64,000 nucleotides of DNA. It comes from Fervidobacterium changbaicum. GTDB taxonomy: Bacteria > Thermotogota > Thermotogae > Thermotogales > Fervidobacteriaceae. The translations under genes were made by a program, and so were the position numbers. Below are positions 52,535-61,961 of this stretch, one piece after another. Below the pieces are notes generated by a model. It searched no databases, was not told the DNA's origin, and worked only from the letters and a program-made list of their open reading frames with translations. Location: contig NZ_CP026721.1 in assembly GCF_004117075.1 (NCBI RefSeq), positions 124,001-188,000 on the forward strand, written 5' to 3'. The stretch's first letter is position 1, and each line of letters starts with the position of its first letter.

Positions 52535-53242
52535 TCACACTTCCTCCGAAAAGTCTTTGAAAATCTCTAAAGAAAACTCTTTTAGCAGGTCTTTGTAGCA
52601 TGTGTAGTATTTTCCTGTGAGTATAAAATGTGTGACTTCGATTATTTGAACGGAGTAGTCAGATATCTCTTCCAGACCCTTTGAAATATCCATTAGCATA
52701 AGCGCTCGCTTAACGACTCTCGGATTATCTTGAATCAATCTGACTATCTCATCTTTAAACTTCGCATGCGACTCGTCGATCTGTGCATCTTGAGAACAAA
52801 TTGCTGCGGAACCTTCAAGGTTTTGATCAACATAGACACGCAACGACTTTCTTAGCATCCGCTGAGAGAACTTGAACATATCGGGAATTGATATGCTCTG
52901 GTTAATGTCAGGCTCTTTTGTCAAATTGATAATATCTGAAGCAATGTCCCTTAATCTATCTGCTATATCAAGCAAGACCTTCGCGACAATCACAGAGCCA
53001 GATATGAAACGTAAGTCTCGCTTGTCTGGTGTAAACATCCCAAAAAGTTGCTGAGAAAAATCGAGAATCATGAGATATTCGTTATACACATCCCAATAAC
53101 TCTTGTTGACTTCCTTGGCTAAGGTTTCGCTCCTTTCTCTGAACGCTACGGCACAGCTCTGGAATATGTCTTCTACATACCAACCTTCTTTTACAACGTA
53201 TTTCTTTAATTCTTCAAGCTTTTCATTAATTATCCATTTCAC
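52535..53242 (-). CDS. phoU: PhoU-domain protein
   Basis: 235 residues from GTG 53242, five bases after AAAGGTGA; the frame is open three codons further. Two PhoU three-helix repeats: FQSCAVAFRERSETLAKEV in the first, and DESHAKFKDEIVRLIQDNPRV with ALMLMDISKGLEEISDYSVQI in the second, carrying the acidic metal-binding pattern. PhoU proteins restrain phosphate uptake or Na/Pi symporters. No pst genes are near, so the partner is unknown. It lies between nadK and the Lpt fusion in the minus-strand run. Confidence 0.88.
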   Translation of the reverse strand: MKWIINEKLEELKKYVVKEGWYVEDIFQSCAVAFRERSETLAKEVNKSYWDVYNEYLMILDFSQQLFGMFTPDKRDLRFISGSVIVAKVLLDIADRLRDIASDIINLTKEPDINQSISIPDMFKFSQRMLRKSLRVYVDQNLEGSAAICSQDAQIDESHAKFKDEIVRLIQDNPRVVKRALMLMDISKGLEEISDYSVQIIEVTHFILTGKYYTCYKDLLKEFSLEIFKDFSEEV

Positions 53243-53285
53243 GTAGATCACCTTTCATTCTATTTGTGCTTGATAATCTAATCGA

Positions 53286-54089
53286 TTATTCAGAACCGTT
53301 CTTTAGAACCATCTTGCCATAACCGATCTTTTCCTTAATCGATGTAGAAAAGTCATAGGATTTCGGTCGCAACAACGTTATTACTTTTGAACATTTTCTT
53401 ACGTGGATCTCTCTCACTTTCCCTACAACGTCACCATCAACAACCAAATTCACCGTATCGTTTACCGTAATCCTTATTTTTTCCGTGCTGGGGATGACTA
53501 AGCTACGCGTAGCCAAAAACTGAGGAGCCATAGGGGTGATCTCAAATGCTTCTACGTTTGGAAGAATTATGGGTCCACCGAGTGCCAGTGCGTATGCTGA
53601 AGAACCTGTCGGTGTACTTACAACCAGGCCGTCGGCATGATAAAAGAAACTTCCGTCAGTCATTTCAACAGCAAAATCAACGATTTTTTGCTCCACATCC
53701 TTCTGTAACACCGCATCGTTTATGGCAAAAAAAGTTCCATTCTCTATCTCTACCCTCAACATCCATCTTCTATCTTCGATGAAATTCCAACATTTCAAAT
53801 CTTCAACGAGCTTATCCAATTCGGTAAGTAAGTAACCAGAAAAGAATCCCAGCCTTCCCGCTTTGACCCCTATAACTGGACACTTAACCTTCTTCAAAAC
53901 GCGAAGAACAGTACCATCACCACCAACGGAGATTACAACTTTGGGTTCTACTAGTTCACCACCTATAACCTCGGAAAGTTGTTCTGATGAATCTTTGAAA
54001 AACAAAACATCGAAATGTTCTTTTAGCTTTGTGTACACTTCCTTTGCTGAATTTAGATAGTCTGTTCGGTAAAAAACACCAATTCTCAC
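53286..54089 (-). CDS. nadK: NAD kinase
   Basis: 267 residues from GTG 54089, which overlaps the yggT stop as GTGA and has GGAG six bases upstream; the GTG four codons earlier is less likely. Motifs: VISVGGDGTVLRVLKK (ATP-binding GGDG), GFFSGYL, DGLVVSTPTGSSAYALALGGPI (NAD site), ITPMAPQFLATRSLVIP. It makes NADP from NAD and ATP. With NfnAB in the same genome region this fits control of the NADPH pool. Confidence 0.95.
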   Translation of the reverse strand: MRIGVFYRTDYLNSAKEVYTKLKEHFDVLFFKDSSEQLSEVIGGELVEPKVVISVGGDGTVLRVLKKVKCPVIGVKAGRLGFFSGYLLTELDKLVEDLKCWNFIEDRRWMLRVEIENGTFFAINDAVLQKDVEQKIVDFAVEMTDGSFFYHADGLVVSTPTGSSAYALALGGPIILPNVEAFEITPMAPQFLATRSLVIPSTEKIRITVNDTVNLVVDGDVVGKVREIHVRKCSKVITLLRPKSYDFSTSIKEKIGYGKMVLKNGSE

Positions 54090-54382
54090 CTTAATCTCCA
54101 CCCTAAATCAATCAATGACTGAGCAAGAAATCTGTCCAAGAAGATCAAAACCAAAATTGCCACAAGAGGGGTTATATCAATATAACCAATCGTAGGGATT
54201 ACCCTTCTCAGCGGCCTCTCTACAATATCTGCAAGGTCACGTAATATGTGATAAACCCGGAAAGAATAAGCCTGAGGTATCCAGCTGAGTATCGCGGCAA
54301 TGATTATAACCGCTGTCTCAAAATTGATAGCAACCCTTAGAACGACTCCTACTGCGTAAAAAAAGTTACCAAGTATGAACAT
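54086..54382 (-). CDS. YggT-family membrane protein
   Basis: 98 residues from ATG 54382 (AAGGGG eight bases upstream; the GTG three codons earlier overlaps it). Two hydrophobic helices at the ends and the YggT core ILSWIPQAYSFRVYHILRDL, VERPLRRVIP, DITPLVAILVLIFL. Members occur near cell-division and yggS genes, as here, and may shape membranes. Overlaps nadK by 4 bases. Confidence 0.9.
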   Translation of the reverse strand: MFILGNFFYAVGVVLRVAINFETAVIIIAAILSWIPQAYSFRVYHILRDLADIVERPLRRVIPTIGYIDITPLVAILVLIFLDRFLAQSLIDLGWRLR

Positions 54383-54412
54383 GGTCCACACCCCTTTACT
54401 GTATTTAACCTT

Positions 54413-55111
54413 CTATTTTAGCTTTTTTCTTTCACCAAATAAAGCTGTACCGATCCTTACTATTGTACTACCTTCCTCAACAGCAACGGTGTAATCGTTG
54501 GTCATACCCATTGAAAGCTCGACAATATCTGGAAAATCAACTTTCAGCTCATCTCTTAAAATTCTCAACTTTCTAAAGTATGGTCTTGCATTTTCAGGTT
54601 CAACGTACGGTGCCATTGTCATTAATCCAACGATCTTCACGTTTGTGAATCTAGTTGCACTAACGAGAAAATCTTTCACTTGTTCTGGTTGCAATCCCGC
54701 CTTTGTTTCCTCACCAGAGACGTTCACTTCAAGCAAAATATCTTGTATCTTCCCAACTTTCTTCGCACCCTTATCTATCTCTTCCAATTCTTCAAATCTA
54801 TATACGGAGTGAATCATTTTCGCAACAGGAACTATGTATTTGACTTTGTTTGTCTGGATTCTGCCAATAAAATGCCATTCAATATCGACACCTTCAAGTG
54901 CTTTGGCCTTATCCCTTAGCTCCTGTGCGTAATTCTCGCCAAACGTTCTTATTCCAATCTTAACTGCCAAATTCAATAATTCTATAGGATGAGTCTTTGT
55001 AACGGCAACGAGTTTAATATCGCTGTAATCACGACCAACTTTTTGTGCATGAGCTTTTATGTTATTCAAAACATCCTCGTAGTTCTTTCTCAGTTCTTCT
55101 TCAGTAATCAC
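54413..55111 (-). CDS. YggS-type PLP homeostasis protein
   Basis: 232 residues, GTG start after GGGGGGA. A PLP-binding alanine-racemase-like barrel without the second domain: PLP Lys39 in [57 protein letters not shown] and [10 protein letters not shown]. It buffers pyridoxal phosphate and has no known catalysis. The start overlaps the end of ruvB by 11 bases. Confidence 0.93.
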   Translation of the reverse strand: MITEEELRKNYEDVLNNIKAHAQKVGRDYSDIKLVAVTKTHPIELLNLAVKIGIRTFGENYAQELRDKAKALEGVDIEWHFIGRIQTNKVKYIVPVAKMIHSVYRFEELEEIDKGAKKVGKIQDILLEVNVSGEETKAGLQPEQVKDFLVSATRFTNVKIVGLMTMAPYVEPENARPYFRKLRILRDELKVDFPDIVELSMGMTNDYTVAVEEGSTIVRIGTALFGERKKLK

Positions 55112-56159
55112 TGAAAAGTCCCCCCAACGTGTTTATCCCGAAATATTTGTAAGATTTCTCAGTTGCCACCCTTCCACGAGCCGTCCTTGCGAGGAATCCA
55201 CTTTGGACAAGGTACGGTTCGTACACTTCTGCAATTGTGTCTTCGGTAACCCCTAATGACGCGGCGAGTGCCTTCAGACCCACAGGTCCACCTTTGTAAA
55301 CTTCGATTATAACTCTCAAAAGTTTTCTATCCATCTCATCGAGTCCATACTCGTCGATTCCAAGCAAGGTCATAACTTCCTCAACAGTTTCAACATCTAT
55401 CAACTTTGAGCCCTTTACAGTGCTTAGATCCCGAACACGTTTCAAAAGTCTAATTGCGATTCGCGGTGTCCCTCTTGAACGTCGCGCTATCATCAAAGCG
55501 GCCTCAGGCTTTATTGAAACATCCATTACCTGCGCCGCTCGAGTTATTATCAAGCTAAGTTCTTCCTCTGTGTAGAAATTCATCTCAAAAATCATGCCAA
55601 ACCTGTTTCTCAAAGGAGAAGTTAATAATCCGCTTCGTGTTGTCGCGCCGATGAGTGTAAACGGTTGTAGATCCACTCTTATTGATCTTGCAGCGGGCCC
55701 TTTACCGATCATTATATCAATTTGGAAATCTTCCATAGCGGAATACAGTATCTCTTCAACAGCTCGGTTCATTCTGTGGATCTCATCGATAAATAAAACA
55801 TCTCCTCGCTCCAGGTTTGTAAGTATTGCAGCAACATCACCTTGCTTTTCAAGAATAGGTCCGCTTGTTATATGTATATTTGCATTAAGTTCATTCGCAA
55901 TCACAACCGCTAACGTTGTCTTACCAAGTCCTGGAGGACCAGCCAGAAGTATGTGGTCGAGCTGTTCACCACGCATCTTTGAAGCAGATATAGCAAGCTC
56001 CAGTCGCTGCTTAATATTATCCTGACCTATGTACTCAGCCAAGAACTTCGGTCGCAGGGAATACGTGTCATAAGCGTTTCTTTCTGGTGAGAATATCCTT
56101 TGCACTTCCGTGGGTTCATTAGATAAGCTCTTTTCGTTTAGCACATTATCTTCTTTCAC
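55101..56159 (-). CDS. ruvB: Holliday junction branch-migration helicase RuvB
   Basis: 352 residues, GTG start with GAGGTG 7 bases upstream. [16 protein letters not shown], Walker [10 protein letters not shown], Walker [13 protein letters not shown], sensor/arginine finger [18 protein letters not shown], and the winged-helix end [13 protein letters not shown] with FLARTARGR. Hexameric motor for branch migration with RuvA (not in the window). Overlaps the preceding small gene by 14 bases. Confidence 0.96.
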   Translation of the reverse strand: MKEDNVLNEKSLSNEPTEVQRIFSPERNAYDTYSLRPKFLAEYIGQDNIKQRLELAISASKMRGEQLDHILLAGPPGLGKTTLAVVIANELNANIHITSGPILEKQGDVAAILTNLERGDVLFIDEIHRMNRAVEEILYSAMEDFQIDIMIGKGPAARSIRVDLQPFTLIGATTRSGLLTSPLRNRFGMIFEMNFYTEEELSLIITRAAQVMDVSIKPEAALMIARRSRGTPRIAIRLLKRVRDLSTVKGSKLIDVETVEEVMTLLGIDEYGLDEMDRKLLRVIIEVYKGGPVGLKALAASLGVTEDTIAEVYEPYLVQSGFLARTARGRVATEKSYKYFGINTLGGLFSDY

Positions 56160-56637
56160 TAACTTTCACCTCTTCCTCAATTGGCAAGTTCATCTTGAAT
56201 CCATACCTACCTATGTCAAGCTTGACTTTTACAAAACCATTTATCATTATAATTCTGTTTTCCGCTTTACCAAACAAACCGGCATTAGTTACAGAAAAGG
56301 TGAAGCGTTCATCATCGATGTTATCGTTTGTCCAGCTTCCTATGTATTTACCATCTTCTGTGAATACCCTTAGCTGGACCATCTCAATTTCATGTTCAAC
56401 TCCGGGGGTAACCACTCTTAGATTTCCATCGCAAACTAAGGAAATGCCTCTTTGTTCACAAAATTCAACATCAAAAACAACATTGGCACTTTCTAACTTC
56501 TTGAAAGCGCCCTTTAAATTATTGACTGATAACACGAGAAAAACGAACGCAACGACTGACAGCACAATAAGCAAGAGATTGAAAAAGAAGTGTTTTTTGA
56601 TGTTTGCCATTACCTGTATCGAATATTCCTCCCTCAT
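56146..56637 (-). CDS. Membrane-anchored protein of unknown function
   Basis: 163 residues if it starts at ATG 56637; an inner ATG at 56610 ([11 protein letters not shown]) is possible, and neither has a clear ribosome site. One membrane helix ([20 protein letters not shown]) is followed by a beta-rich outside domain of about 120 residues with repeated strand patterns ([42 protein letters not shown]), somewhat like LEA14/WHy immunoglobulin-like domains. Two Cys may form a disulfide. Not recognised. First gene of the long minus-strand run, overlapping ruvB. Confidence 0.7.
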   Translation of the reverse strand: MREEYSIQVMANIKKHFFFNLLLIVLSVVAFVFLVLSVNNLKGAFKKLESANVVFDVEFCEQRGISLVCDGNLRVVTPGVEHEIEMVQLRVFTEDGKYIGSWTNDNIDDERFTFSVTNAGLFGKAENRIIMINGFVKVKLDIGRYGFKMNLPIEEEVKVSERR

Positions 56638-56684
56638 TAAATGTCCAGCGAATCTGCCCGTATCTTTTGACTACACAATTTTAT

Positions 56685-56690
56685 ATTATA
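56685..56690 (-). promoter_or_regulatory. -10 element for the ruvB-to-radical-SAM run
   Basis: Minus strand reads GTGTTATAATAT, an extended -10 (TGTTATAAT), about 50 bases before the first gene; -35 is weak (TTTAAA). All genes down to 44038 lie on the same strand with small gaps or overlaps and no terminator, so this promoter may feed some 12 kb. Confidence 0.55.
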
Positions 56691-56746
56691 ACACGCTTAT
56701 GAGTGATTTTAAAGTTAAAAGATTAGTTCGCCTCAAAAAATGTGTC

Positions 56747-56804
56747 TTGACATTTTGACAACTGCCGGCTAATATATTTATACGTCTAATATTTAGACGT
56801 ATAA
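56747..56804 (+). promoter_or_regulatory. Promoter and MarR operator of the marR-ABC exporter operon
   Basis: Two overlapping -35 copies TTGACA (56747-56752 and 56755-56760) match TAATAT (56770-56775) and TTATAC (56778-56783), each at 17 bases. A perfect palindrome with 12-bp arms, TTATACGTCTAA and its complement around TAT (56778-56804), covers the -10 and start, a classical repressor site for the MarR protein encoded next. Confidence 0.85.
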
Positions 56805-56880
56805 CTAAAACTACCAGGTTACTTGTTGCTACCAATTGAGAATCTTTCGAAACTTAATGAACAACACGGAGGTGATTTGT

Positions 56881-57345
56881 TTGAAGGAGCTCATGGAGCA
56901 TGCACGTATTTTGGCACTTTTGAATTCGATACAGAGATCTGTTTTCAAATTTGTTCACGAAAAAACACTCAAAGAGTTCAACATCCATCCCGGGCAGATA
57001 CCGATATTGTTTATACTTAGAAAAGAAGAAGGACTGAGTCAAAAAGAAATTGCCAAACGTATAGGGGTGGAACAGGGAACAATAGCCGTCATGCTACGCA
57101 GGATGGAGAAGAATGGCCTCGTAAGGAGGGTTCCTGACGAGCAGGATAGAAGAATCACACGCGTATACCTCACGGAAAAGTCAGAGGACGTACTTAAAAG
57201 CCTTGCAAAAATAGTAAAAGAAGCTGAGGAACTTTTAGTAGGCGGACTGTCTGATGAGGAAAAACAAGAAGTGGAAAATATTCTTAAGAAACTGCAGAAT
57301 AACATCAAACGGAAGGTTGAAGACAACTGTTTAAAGGAGGTTTAA
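56881..57345 (+). CDS. MarR-family regulator of the ABC exporter
   Basis: 154 residues from TTG 56881, 6 bases after GGAGGTG; the in-frame ATG at 56836 has no ribosome site. Winged helix-turn-helix: PGQIPILFILRKEEGLSQKE, IAKRIGVEQGTIAVMLRRME, wing VRRVPDEQDRRITRVYLTEK. It lies 3 bases before the first exporter gene and behind a perfect palindrome, so it likely represses itself and the exporter until a toxic ligand binds. T. maritima has a similar regulator next to TM287/288. Confidence 0.93.
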   Translation: MKELMEHARILALLNSIQRSVFKFVHEKTLKEFNIHPGQIPILFILRKEEGLSQKEIAKRIGVEQGTIAVMLRRMEKNGLVRRVPDEQDRRITRVYLTEKSEDVLKSLAKIVKEAEELLVGGLSDEEKQEVENILKKLQNNIKRKVEDNCLKEV

Positions 57346-57348
57346 GAC

Positions 57349-59103
57349 ATGATATTAAAGATGACTTTCAAGAAGTACTGGTTTCTGATTACTATTACAA
57401 TTGCACTGGTAGCCGTCCAGTCTATTATTTCACTATACCTGCCAGACTTGATGTCAAATATAGTCGATAAGGGTATCACACGCGGAGATGTAGATTACAT
57501 TTGGAGCGTTGGTTGGAGAATGTTGCTTGTTTCTTTGGTGAGTGTTCTGGCAGCTGTCGTTGCAAGTTATACATCTTCAATTGTAAGTATGGGAATTGGA
57601 AGGGACTTGAGAAACTCGGTCTTTGAAAAAGTCTCTTCATTTTCGCTTGAAGAAATGAACAAGTTTAGCACGTCTTCACTTATAACCAGAACAACTAACG
57701 ATGTCGTCCAGATACAACAAGCTACTGTTATGATCCTTAGAATGGTAGTTATGGCACCAATTATGGCTGTTGGTGGAATCATAATGGCTGTGAACAAGGA
57801 TGCTAAGTTGACAAGCATACTTGCTATATCACTGCCAGTTATGTTAGGTGGCTTAGGAATAATTGCCGGCATTGTAGCGCCACTTTTTAAGAGTATGCAA
57901 AAGAAGATAGATAGACTTAACCTTGTTGTTCGCGAACGCGTAACTGGTATTCGCGTAATCAGGGCATTCAATAAGGAAGGACATGAAAAGAAGAGATTTT
58001 CACAAGCCAACTGGGATTTGACCAAGACAGCGTTGTGGGTAAATAGGATGGCTTCTTTACTCTTTCCTTATTTGATGATCGTTATGAACTTCACTACACT
58101 GTCAATCATATGGTTCGGCGCCAAGCAAATCGATGCTGGGAATTTGCAAGTGGGTCAGATGATGGCCGTTATGCAGTACGTTATGCAAATCATGTTTTCT
58201 TTCATAATGATATCCGTAATTTTCATCTTTTTGCCGAGAGCCAGCGTATCTGCAAAGAGGATAAGTGAGGTTCTAAGTGTTGAGCCAAAAGTAGTAGATC
58301 CTCGGGCATCAGGGAAACAAACGCTCACATGGTTTGAAAGCTCTGACAAATCGGATATCAAAGGTATTGTAGAATTTGATAACGTCACATTCGCTTATCC
58401 TGGAGCAAAAGAACCCGTGCTGAGTGAAATTTCATTCAAAGCAGAACCCGGAAAAATAACTGCGATAATAGGTTCTACAGGCTCTGGTAAGACAACTCTT
58501 TTGAATCTAATCCCACGCTTTTATGATGTTACATCAGGAAGTGTGAAAATAGATGGCATAGATGTACGTGAGATTCCATTTGATGTGTTAAGAAAGGTGA
58601 TAGGCTACGCTACACAAAAACCCATAATTTTCACCGGGACGATTAAAGAAAATATCAAATTCGGACGTGATTGGGTAACAGACGACATGATTTTGAGAGC
58701 AGCTGATATTGCTCAAGTGCTCGAATTCGCCTCGAAATATCCAGAAGGGCTCGATTACCAAATTGAGCAAGCGGGATTGAACTTATCAGGAGGTCAGAAA
58801 CAAAGAATATCATTGGCGAGAGCTATAGCGGGTGCGCCGAAAATATACCTCTTCGATGATACATTCAGTGCACTTGATTTCAAAACGGATGCAAAAATAA
58901 GGTTGAGACTATTCAAAGAATCGAAAGATGCAACCGTTATTGTTGTAGCACAAAGGGTTGCGACAATATTGAACGCCGACCAGATAATTGTCTTGAAGGA
59001 TGGAAAAATCGTTGGAATTGGTACTCATTCTGAATTAATTAAGACAAATGAAGTATACCGAGACATAGTCTACTCACAACTTTCAAAAGAAGAAGCCATC
59101 TGA
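57349..59103 (+). CDS. Heterodimeric ABC exporter subunit with degenerate catalytic site (TM287-like)
   Basis: 584 residues, ATG after GGAGGTT. Six membrane helices (1-310), then an ATPase domain: Walker A GSTGSGKTT, signature LSGGQKQRISLARA, Walker B YLFDDTFSALD. The catalytic Glu is replaced by Asp504, as in TM287, so the ATP site formed by this Walker B is the degenerate one of an asymmetric heterodimer. Its canonical signature serves the active site of the partner. Probable multidrug or lipid exporter. Confidence 0.94.
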   Translation: MILKMTFKKYWFLITITIALVAVQSIISLYLPDLMSNIVDKGITRGDVDYIWSVGWRMLLVSLVSVLAAVVASYTSSIVSMGIGRDLRNSVFEKVSSFSLEEMNKFSTSSLITRTTNDVVQIQQATVMILRMVVMAPIMAVGGIIMAVNKDAKLTSILAISLPVMLGGLGIIAGIVAPLFKSMQKKIDRLNLVVRERVTGIRVIRAFNKEGHEKKRFSQANWDLTKTALWVNRMASLLFPYLMIVMNFTTLSIIWFGAKQIDAGNLQVGQMMAVMQYVMQIMFSFIMISVIFIFLPRASVSAKRISEVLSVEPKVVDPRASGKQTLTWFESSDKSDIKGIVEFDNVTFAYPGAKEPVLSEISFKAEPGKITAIIGSTGSGKTTLLNLIPRFYDVTSGSVKIDGIDVREIPFDVLRKVIGYATQKPIIFTGTIKENIKFGRDWVTDDMILRAADIAQVLEFASKYPEGLDYQIEQAGLNLSGGQKQRISLARAIAGAPKIYLFDDTFSALDFKTDAKIRLRLFKESKDATVIVVAQRVATILNADQIIVLKDGKIVGIGTHSELIKTNEVYRDIVYSQLSKEEAI

Positions 59104-59123
59104 CAACGAAGGGAGGAAAAGTC

Positions 59124-61040
59124 ATGAGTGAAGAAAAAAGAATGGAACAGCCATCAAGACCAAATGTAAGCCATGCAAAACCAGTAAGACCAATGGGGCC
59201 TGGTGGACCTGGAGGTCCCTCGTTTGCACGTGGTGGTGAAAAGCCAAAAGAATTTAAAAACACTACTCGGAAACTACTAAAATACCTTCGCCCACACATG
59301 GTTGGTATTATAATCGTGTTCGCTCTCACAATAGTCGCAACGATACTAACAATAAAAGCTCCAAAAGTGCTTGGACAAGCTACGACGGAGATATTCAGAG
59401 TCATTATGCTCAGAAAAACTCCGTTATCTGGCTTTCTGAAAACGAAAATGGATTTCGATAAGATCTCTAGCATTCTTCTGAACGTTGCGATTCTGTATTC
59501 TGTTGCTGCATTACTGAACTTTCTTCAAGGTTACATGATGGCCGGCATCACCCAGAAAGTCGTCAGAAAGATGCGAGAAGATATTAACAACAAACTCGAA
59601 AGGCTTCCACTGAAGTTTTACGATGGCCGTTCGCACGGAGATATAATAAGCCGTGTGACAAACGACGTCGACCTTATTAGTAACACTCTACAGCAGAGCT
59701 TAACGCAGTTCATATCGGGTATTGTCACTATCGTTGGTATAACTTATATGATGATTACCATCAATCTTAAACTGACTTTGCTTACGCTTATAACCTTACC
59801 ATTGAGTGCGTTGGTTACAGTGCACATAGCTAAAAAATCGCAAAAGTATTTTGCTGCACAGCAAAAATACCTTGGTGAAATAACCGGAAGGGCGGAAGAA
59901 GTGTACGGGGGTTTTTTGGCTGTTAAGACTTATGGACGGGAAAACGACGAAGTTAGAAGGTTCAAAGAAATAAACGAAAAGCTTTACAAAGAGAGCAAGA
60001 AGGCACAGTTCATATCAGGTATAATAATGCCCGTAATGAATTTCATCGGTAATCTCGGTTACATAATAGTAGCTGTAGGCGGTGGTATCTTGGTCACAAA
60101 GAAAGCAATAACTGTTGGCGATGTTCAGGCGTTTATTCAGTATTCAAGACAGTTCAATCAGCCAATAGTTCAAATTGCCAATATCGTCAACATGATTCAG
60201 TCCACTTTAGCAGCTGCAGAAAGGGTCTTTGAAATACTCGAAGAAGAGGAAGAAGCTCCGGATAAACCAGATGCAATTGAATTAGAAAAAGTACAAGGTG
60301 ACGTTAAATTTGAGAATGTCAAGTTCAGCTACGTTCCAGATAAACCATTGATTGAAAACCTAAATATCGATGTTAAAAGTGGTCAAATGGTTGCTATCGT
60401 TGGCCCAACAGGTGCTGGTAAGACAACTCTTGTCAACTTGATGATGAGATTCTACGAAATCCAAGGTGGTAGTATAAAGGTTGACGGAATTGACATCAGG
60501 GATATCAAGAAATACAATTTGAGAAAACATTTTGGTATGGTTTTGCAAGATACATGGCTCTTCAGTGGGACCATAATGGAAAACATAGCGTACGGTAAGG
60601 ATGGGGCAACGGAAGAAGAGATAATCAACGCAGCAAAGATGGCACACGTGCACCATTTCATAATGGCACTTCCAGATGGCTATGATACCGTGATAGGTGA
60701 GGACAGCTCCAACATCTCCCAAGGTGAAAAGCAACTCATCACCATCGCAAGAGCATTCTTAGCTAATCCTGATATTTTGATTCTCGACGAAGCAACGAGT
60801 AATGTCGACACACTTACCGAAGTTTATATCCAGAGAGCAATGCGGGATATTATGAAAGGTAGAACTTCTTTCGTCGTTGCACACAGGTTATCAACGATTA
60901 AGAACGCAGATATTATCCTAGTTATGAACGAAGGAAAAATCATCGAAATAGGGAAACACGAAGAACTCCTGCTCAAAAACGGATTTTATGCTGAACTTTA
61001 CAGAAGTCAGTTCCTAGGAGCTGTCGTTGAAACTGCCTAA
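59124..61040 (+). CDS. Heterodimeric ABC exporter subunit with the active catalytic Glu (TM288-like)
   Basis: 638 residues, ATG after GGGAGG. A Pro/Gly-rich cytoplasmic N-tail of about 45 residues (PMGPGGPGGPSFARGG) precedes the six-helix domain. ATPase: Walker A GPTGAGKTT, Walker B LILDEATSNVD with catalytic Glu556, switch VAHRLST. The signature is ISQGEKQ instead of LSGGQ, as in TM288, matching the degenerate site contributed by the partner. Located 20 bases after it. The two form one exporter. Confidence 0.94.
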   Translation: MSEEKRMEQPSRPNVSHAKPVRPMGPGGPGGPSFARGGEKPKEFKNTTRKLLKYLRPHMVGIIIVFALTIVATILTIKAPKVLGQATTEIFRVIMLRKTPLSGFLKTKMDFDKISSILLNVAILYSVAALLNFLQGYMMAGITQKVVRKMREDINNKLERLPLKFYDGRSHGDIISRVTNDVDLISNTLQQSLTQFISGIVTIVGITYMMITINLKLTLLTLITLPLSALVTVHIAKKSQKYFAAQQKYLGEITGRAEEVYGGFLAVKTYGRENDEVRRFKEINEKLYKESKKAQFISGIIMPVMNFIGNLGYIIVAVGGGILVTKKAITVGDVQAFIQYSRQFNQPIVQIANIVNMIQSTLAAAERVFEILEEEEEAPDKPDAIELEKVQGDVKFENVKFSYVPDKPLIENLNIDVKSGQMVAIVGPTGAGKTTLVNLMMRFYEIQGGSIKVDGIDIRDIKKYNLRKHFGMVLQDTWLFSGTIMENIAYGKDGATEEEIINAAKMAHVHHFIMALPDGYDTVIGEDSSNISQGEKQLITIARAFLANPDILILDEATSNVDTLTEVYIQRAMRDIMKGRTSFVVAHRLSTIKNADIILVMNEGKIIEIGKHEELLLKNGFYAELYRSQFLGAVVETA

Positions 61041-61114
61041 CTTTCATAGCAACCCATACAAATGTGAGAAATCCTTTCAAGCTAACTTTCTTTTCGTAAA
61101 CAAAAAGCACTTAT

Positions 61115-61148
61115 TGGCGCTACCGTTGTGAAGTGGTAGCGCTTTTAA
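61115..61148 (+). terminator. Probable terminator of the exporter operon
   Basis: GCGCTACC (61117-61124) pairs with GGTAGCGC (61135-61142) around a 10-base loop, followed by TTTTAATT. It lies 77 bases after the exporter stop. The surrounding bases 61041-61188 show nothing else. Confidence 0.75.
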
Positions 61149-61188
61149 TTAAACGTAGCAAAAATCAGCGAAAAACTTCTTTTGACTA

Positions 61189-61218
61189 TTGATTTAGTTG
61201 ACTGCTCTGTGGTATAAT
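61189..61218 (+). promoter_or_regulatory. Promoter of the UDG - DtxR-like - epimerase - rarA run
   Basis: -35 TTGATT (61189-61194), 18-base spacer, extended -10 TGTGGTATAATAA (TATAAT at 61213-61218). A leader of about 105 bases follows, without recognised structure. Confidence 0.72.
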
Positions 61219-61330
61219 AAAATTGTTAGTTAAACTTTGTTTTTCTAAATTTCACTTTCTCCAAAAACCTTAATTTTGTGCCCCTTTTTGTACAACGGAA
61301 CTAAAACTGAAGTGGGGGAGATAACTGGAA

Positions 61331-61924
61331 ATGAAAAAAGAAGAACTTATGGCAATAATCGAACAGAGGATACATGAGTGTCAAGCCTGCCCTCTTTGGT
61401 TACAAAGAACCAACGTCGTACCAGGTGAAGGTAATCTCCATTCACCGATAATGTTTGTCGGTGAAGGGCCGGGTGAAGAAGAAGACAAGCAAGGGAGACC
61501 TTTTGTAGGAAAGGCAGGGCAACTTTTGACAAAGATATTAGAATCTGTTAATATCAAGCGTGAGGATGTTTATATAACGAACGTCGTAAAATGCCGACCA
61601 CCCAACAACAGGGTTCCTACTCCTATGGAAATCCAATCTTGCTCTCCTTTTTTAATTGCGCAGATAGAGGTTATAAACCCCAGGATGATAGTGCCGCTTG
61701 GTAGCACTGCTGCATCGTTTTTCCTTGGTAAAGACGAACCAATTACTAAAATTCGCGGGAAAGAATTCGTTTGGAAGGGTGGAATAATTATCTTTCCGAT
61801 GTTCCATCCAAGTTACTTGCTGAGGAACCCGTCAAAGGAGAAGGGAAGTCCAAAAGATTTGACCTGGCAAGATATAAAAAAGGTTAGAAAATATTACGAC
61901 GAGTTCTTGAAGGGAAACATTTAA
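61331..61924 (+). CDS. Family 4 uracil-DNA glycosylase (iron-sulfur, thermophile type)
   Basis: 197 residues, ATG behind GGGGGAG. [4Fe-4S] ligands Cys17, Cys20, Cys88, Cys104. Active-site blocks: GEGPGEEEDKQGRPFVGKAG near 44-62 and MFHPSYLL near the end; TNVVKCRPP between. The closest described enzyme is TmUDG (TM0511). It removes uracil from DNA, important at high temperature where cytosine deaminates fast. First gene of a four-gene run with TM0511-TM0508 order. Confidence 0.95.
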   Translation: MKKEELMAIIEQRIHECQACPLWLQRTNVVPGEGNLHSPIMFVGEGPGEEEDKQGRPFVGKAGQLLTKILESVNIKREDVYITNVVKCRPPNNRVPTPMEIQSCSPFLIAQIEVINPRMIVPLGSTAASFFLGKDEPITKIRGKEFVWKGGIIIFPMFHPSYLLRNPSKEKGSPKDLTWQDIKKVRKYYDEFLKGNI

Positions 61925-61961
61925 TATTTGAAAATGATAAAACTTCAAGGGAGGAACGAAC

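Noticed and set aside
36926-53289. The 17-base pattern ATAATCTAA-N-CGATTAT occurs at 36926-36942 and again at 53273-53289
   Set aside because: The second copy runs over the stop codon of nadK, where a regulator site is not expected; most likely chance in AT-rich DNA. Only the first is kept as a possible operator.
56195-56758. 187-residue open frame on the plus strand
   Set aside because: Antisense to the membrane-anchored gene and its promoter; Ser/Thr/Pro-rich as expected for the complement, with no homology pattern.
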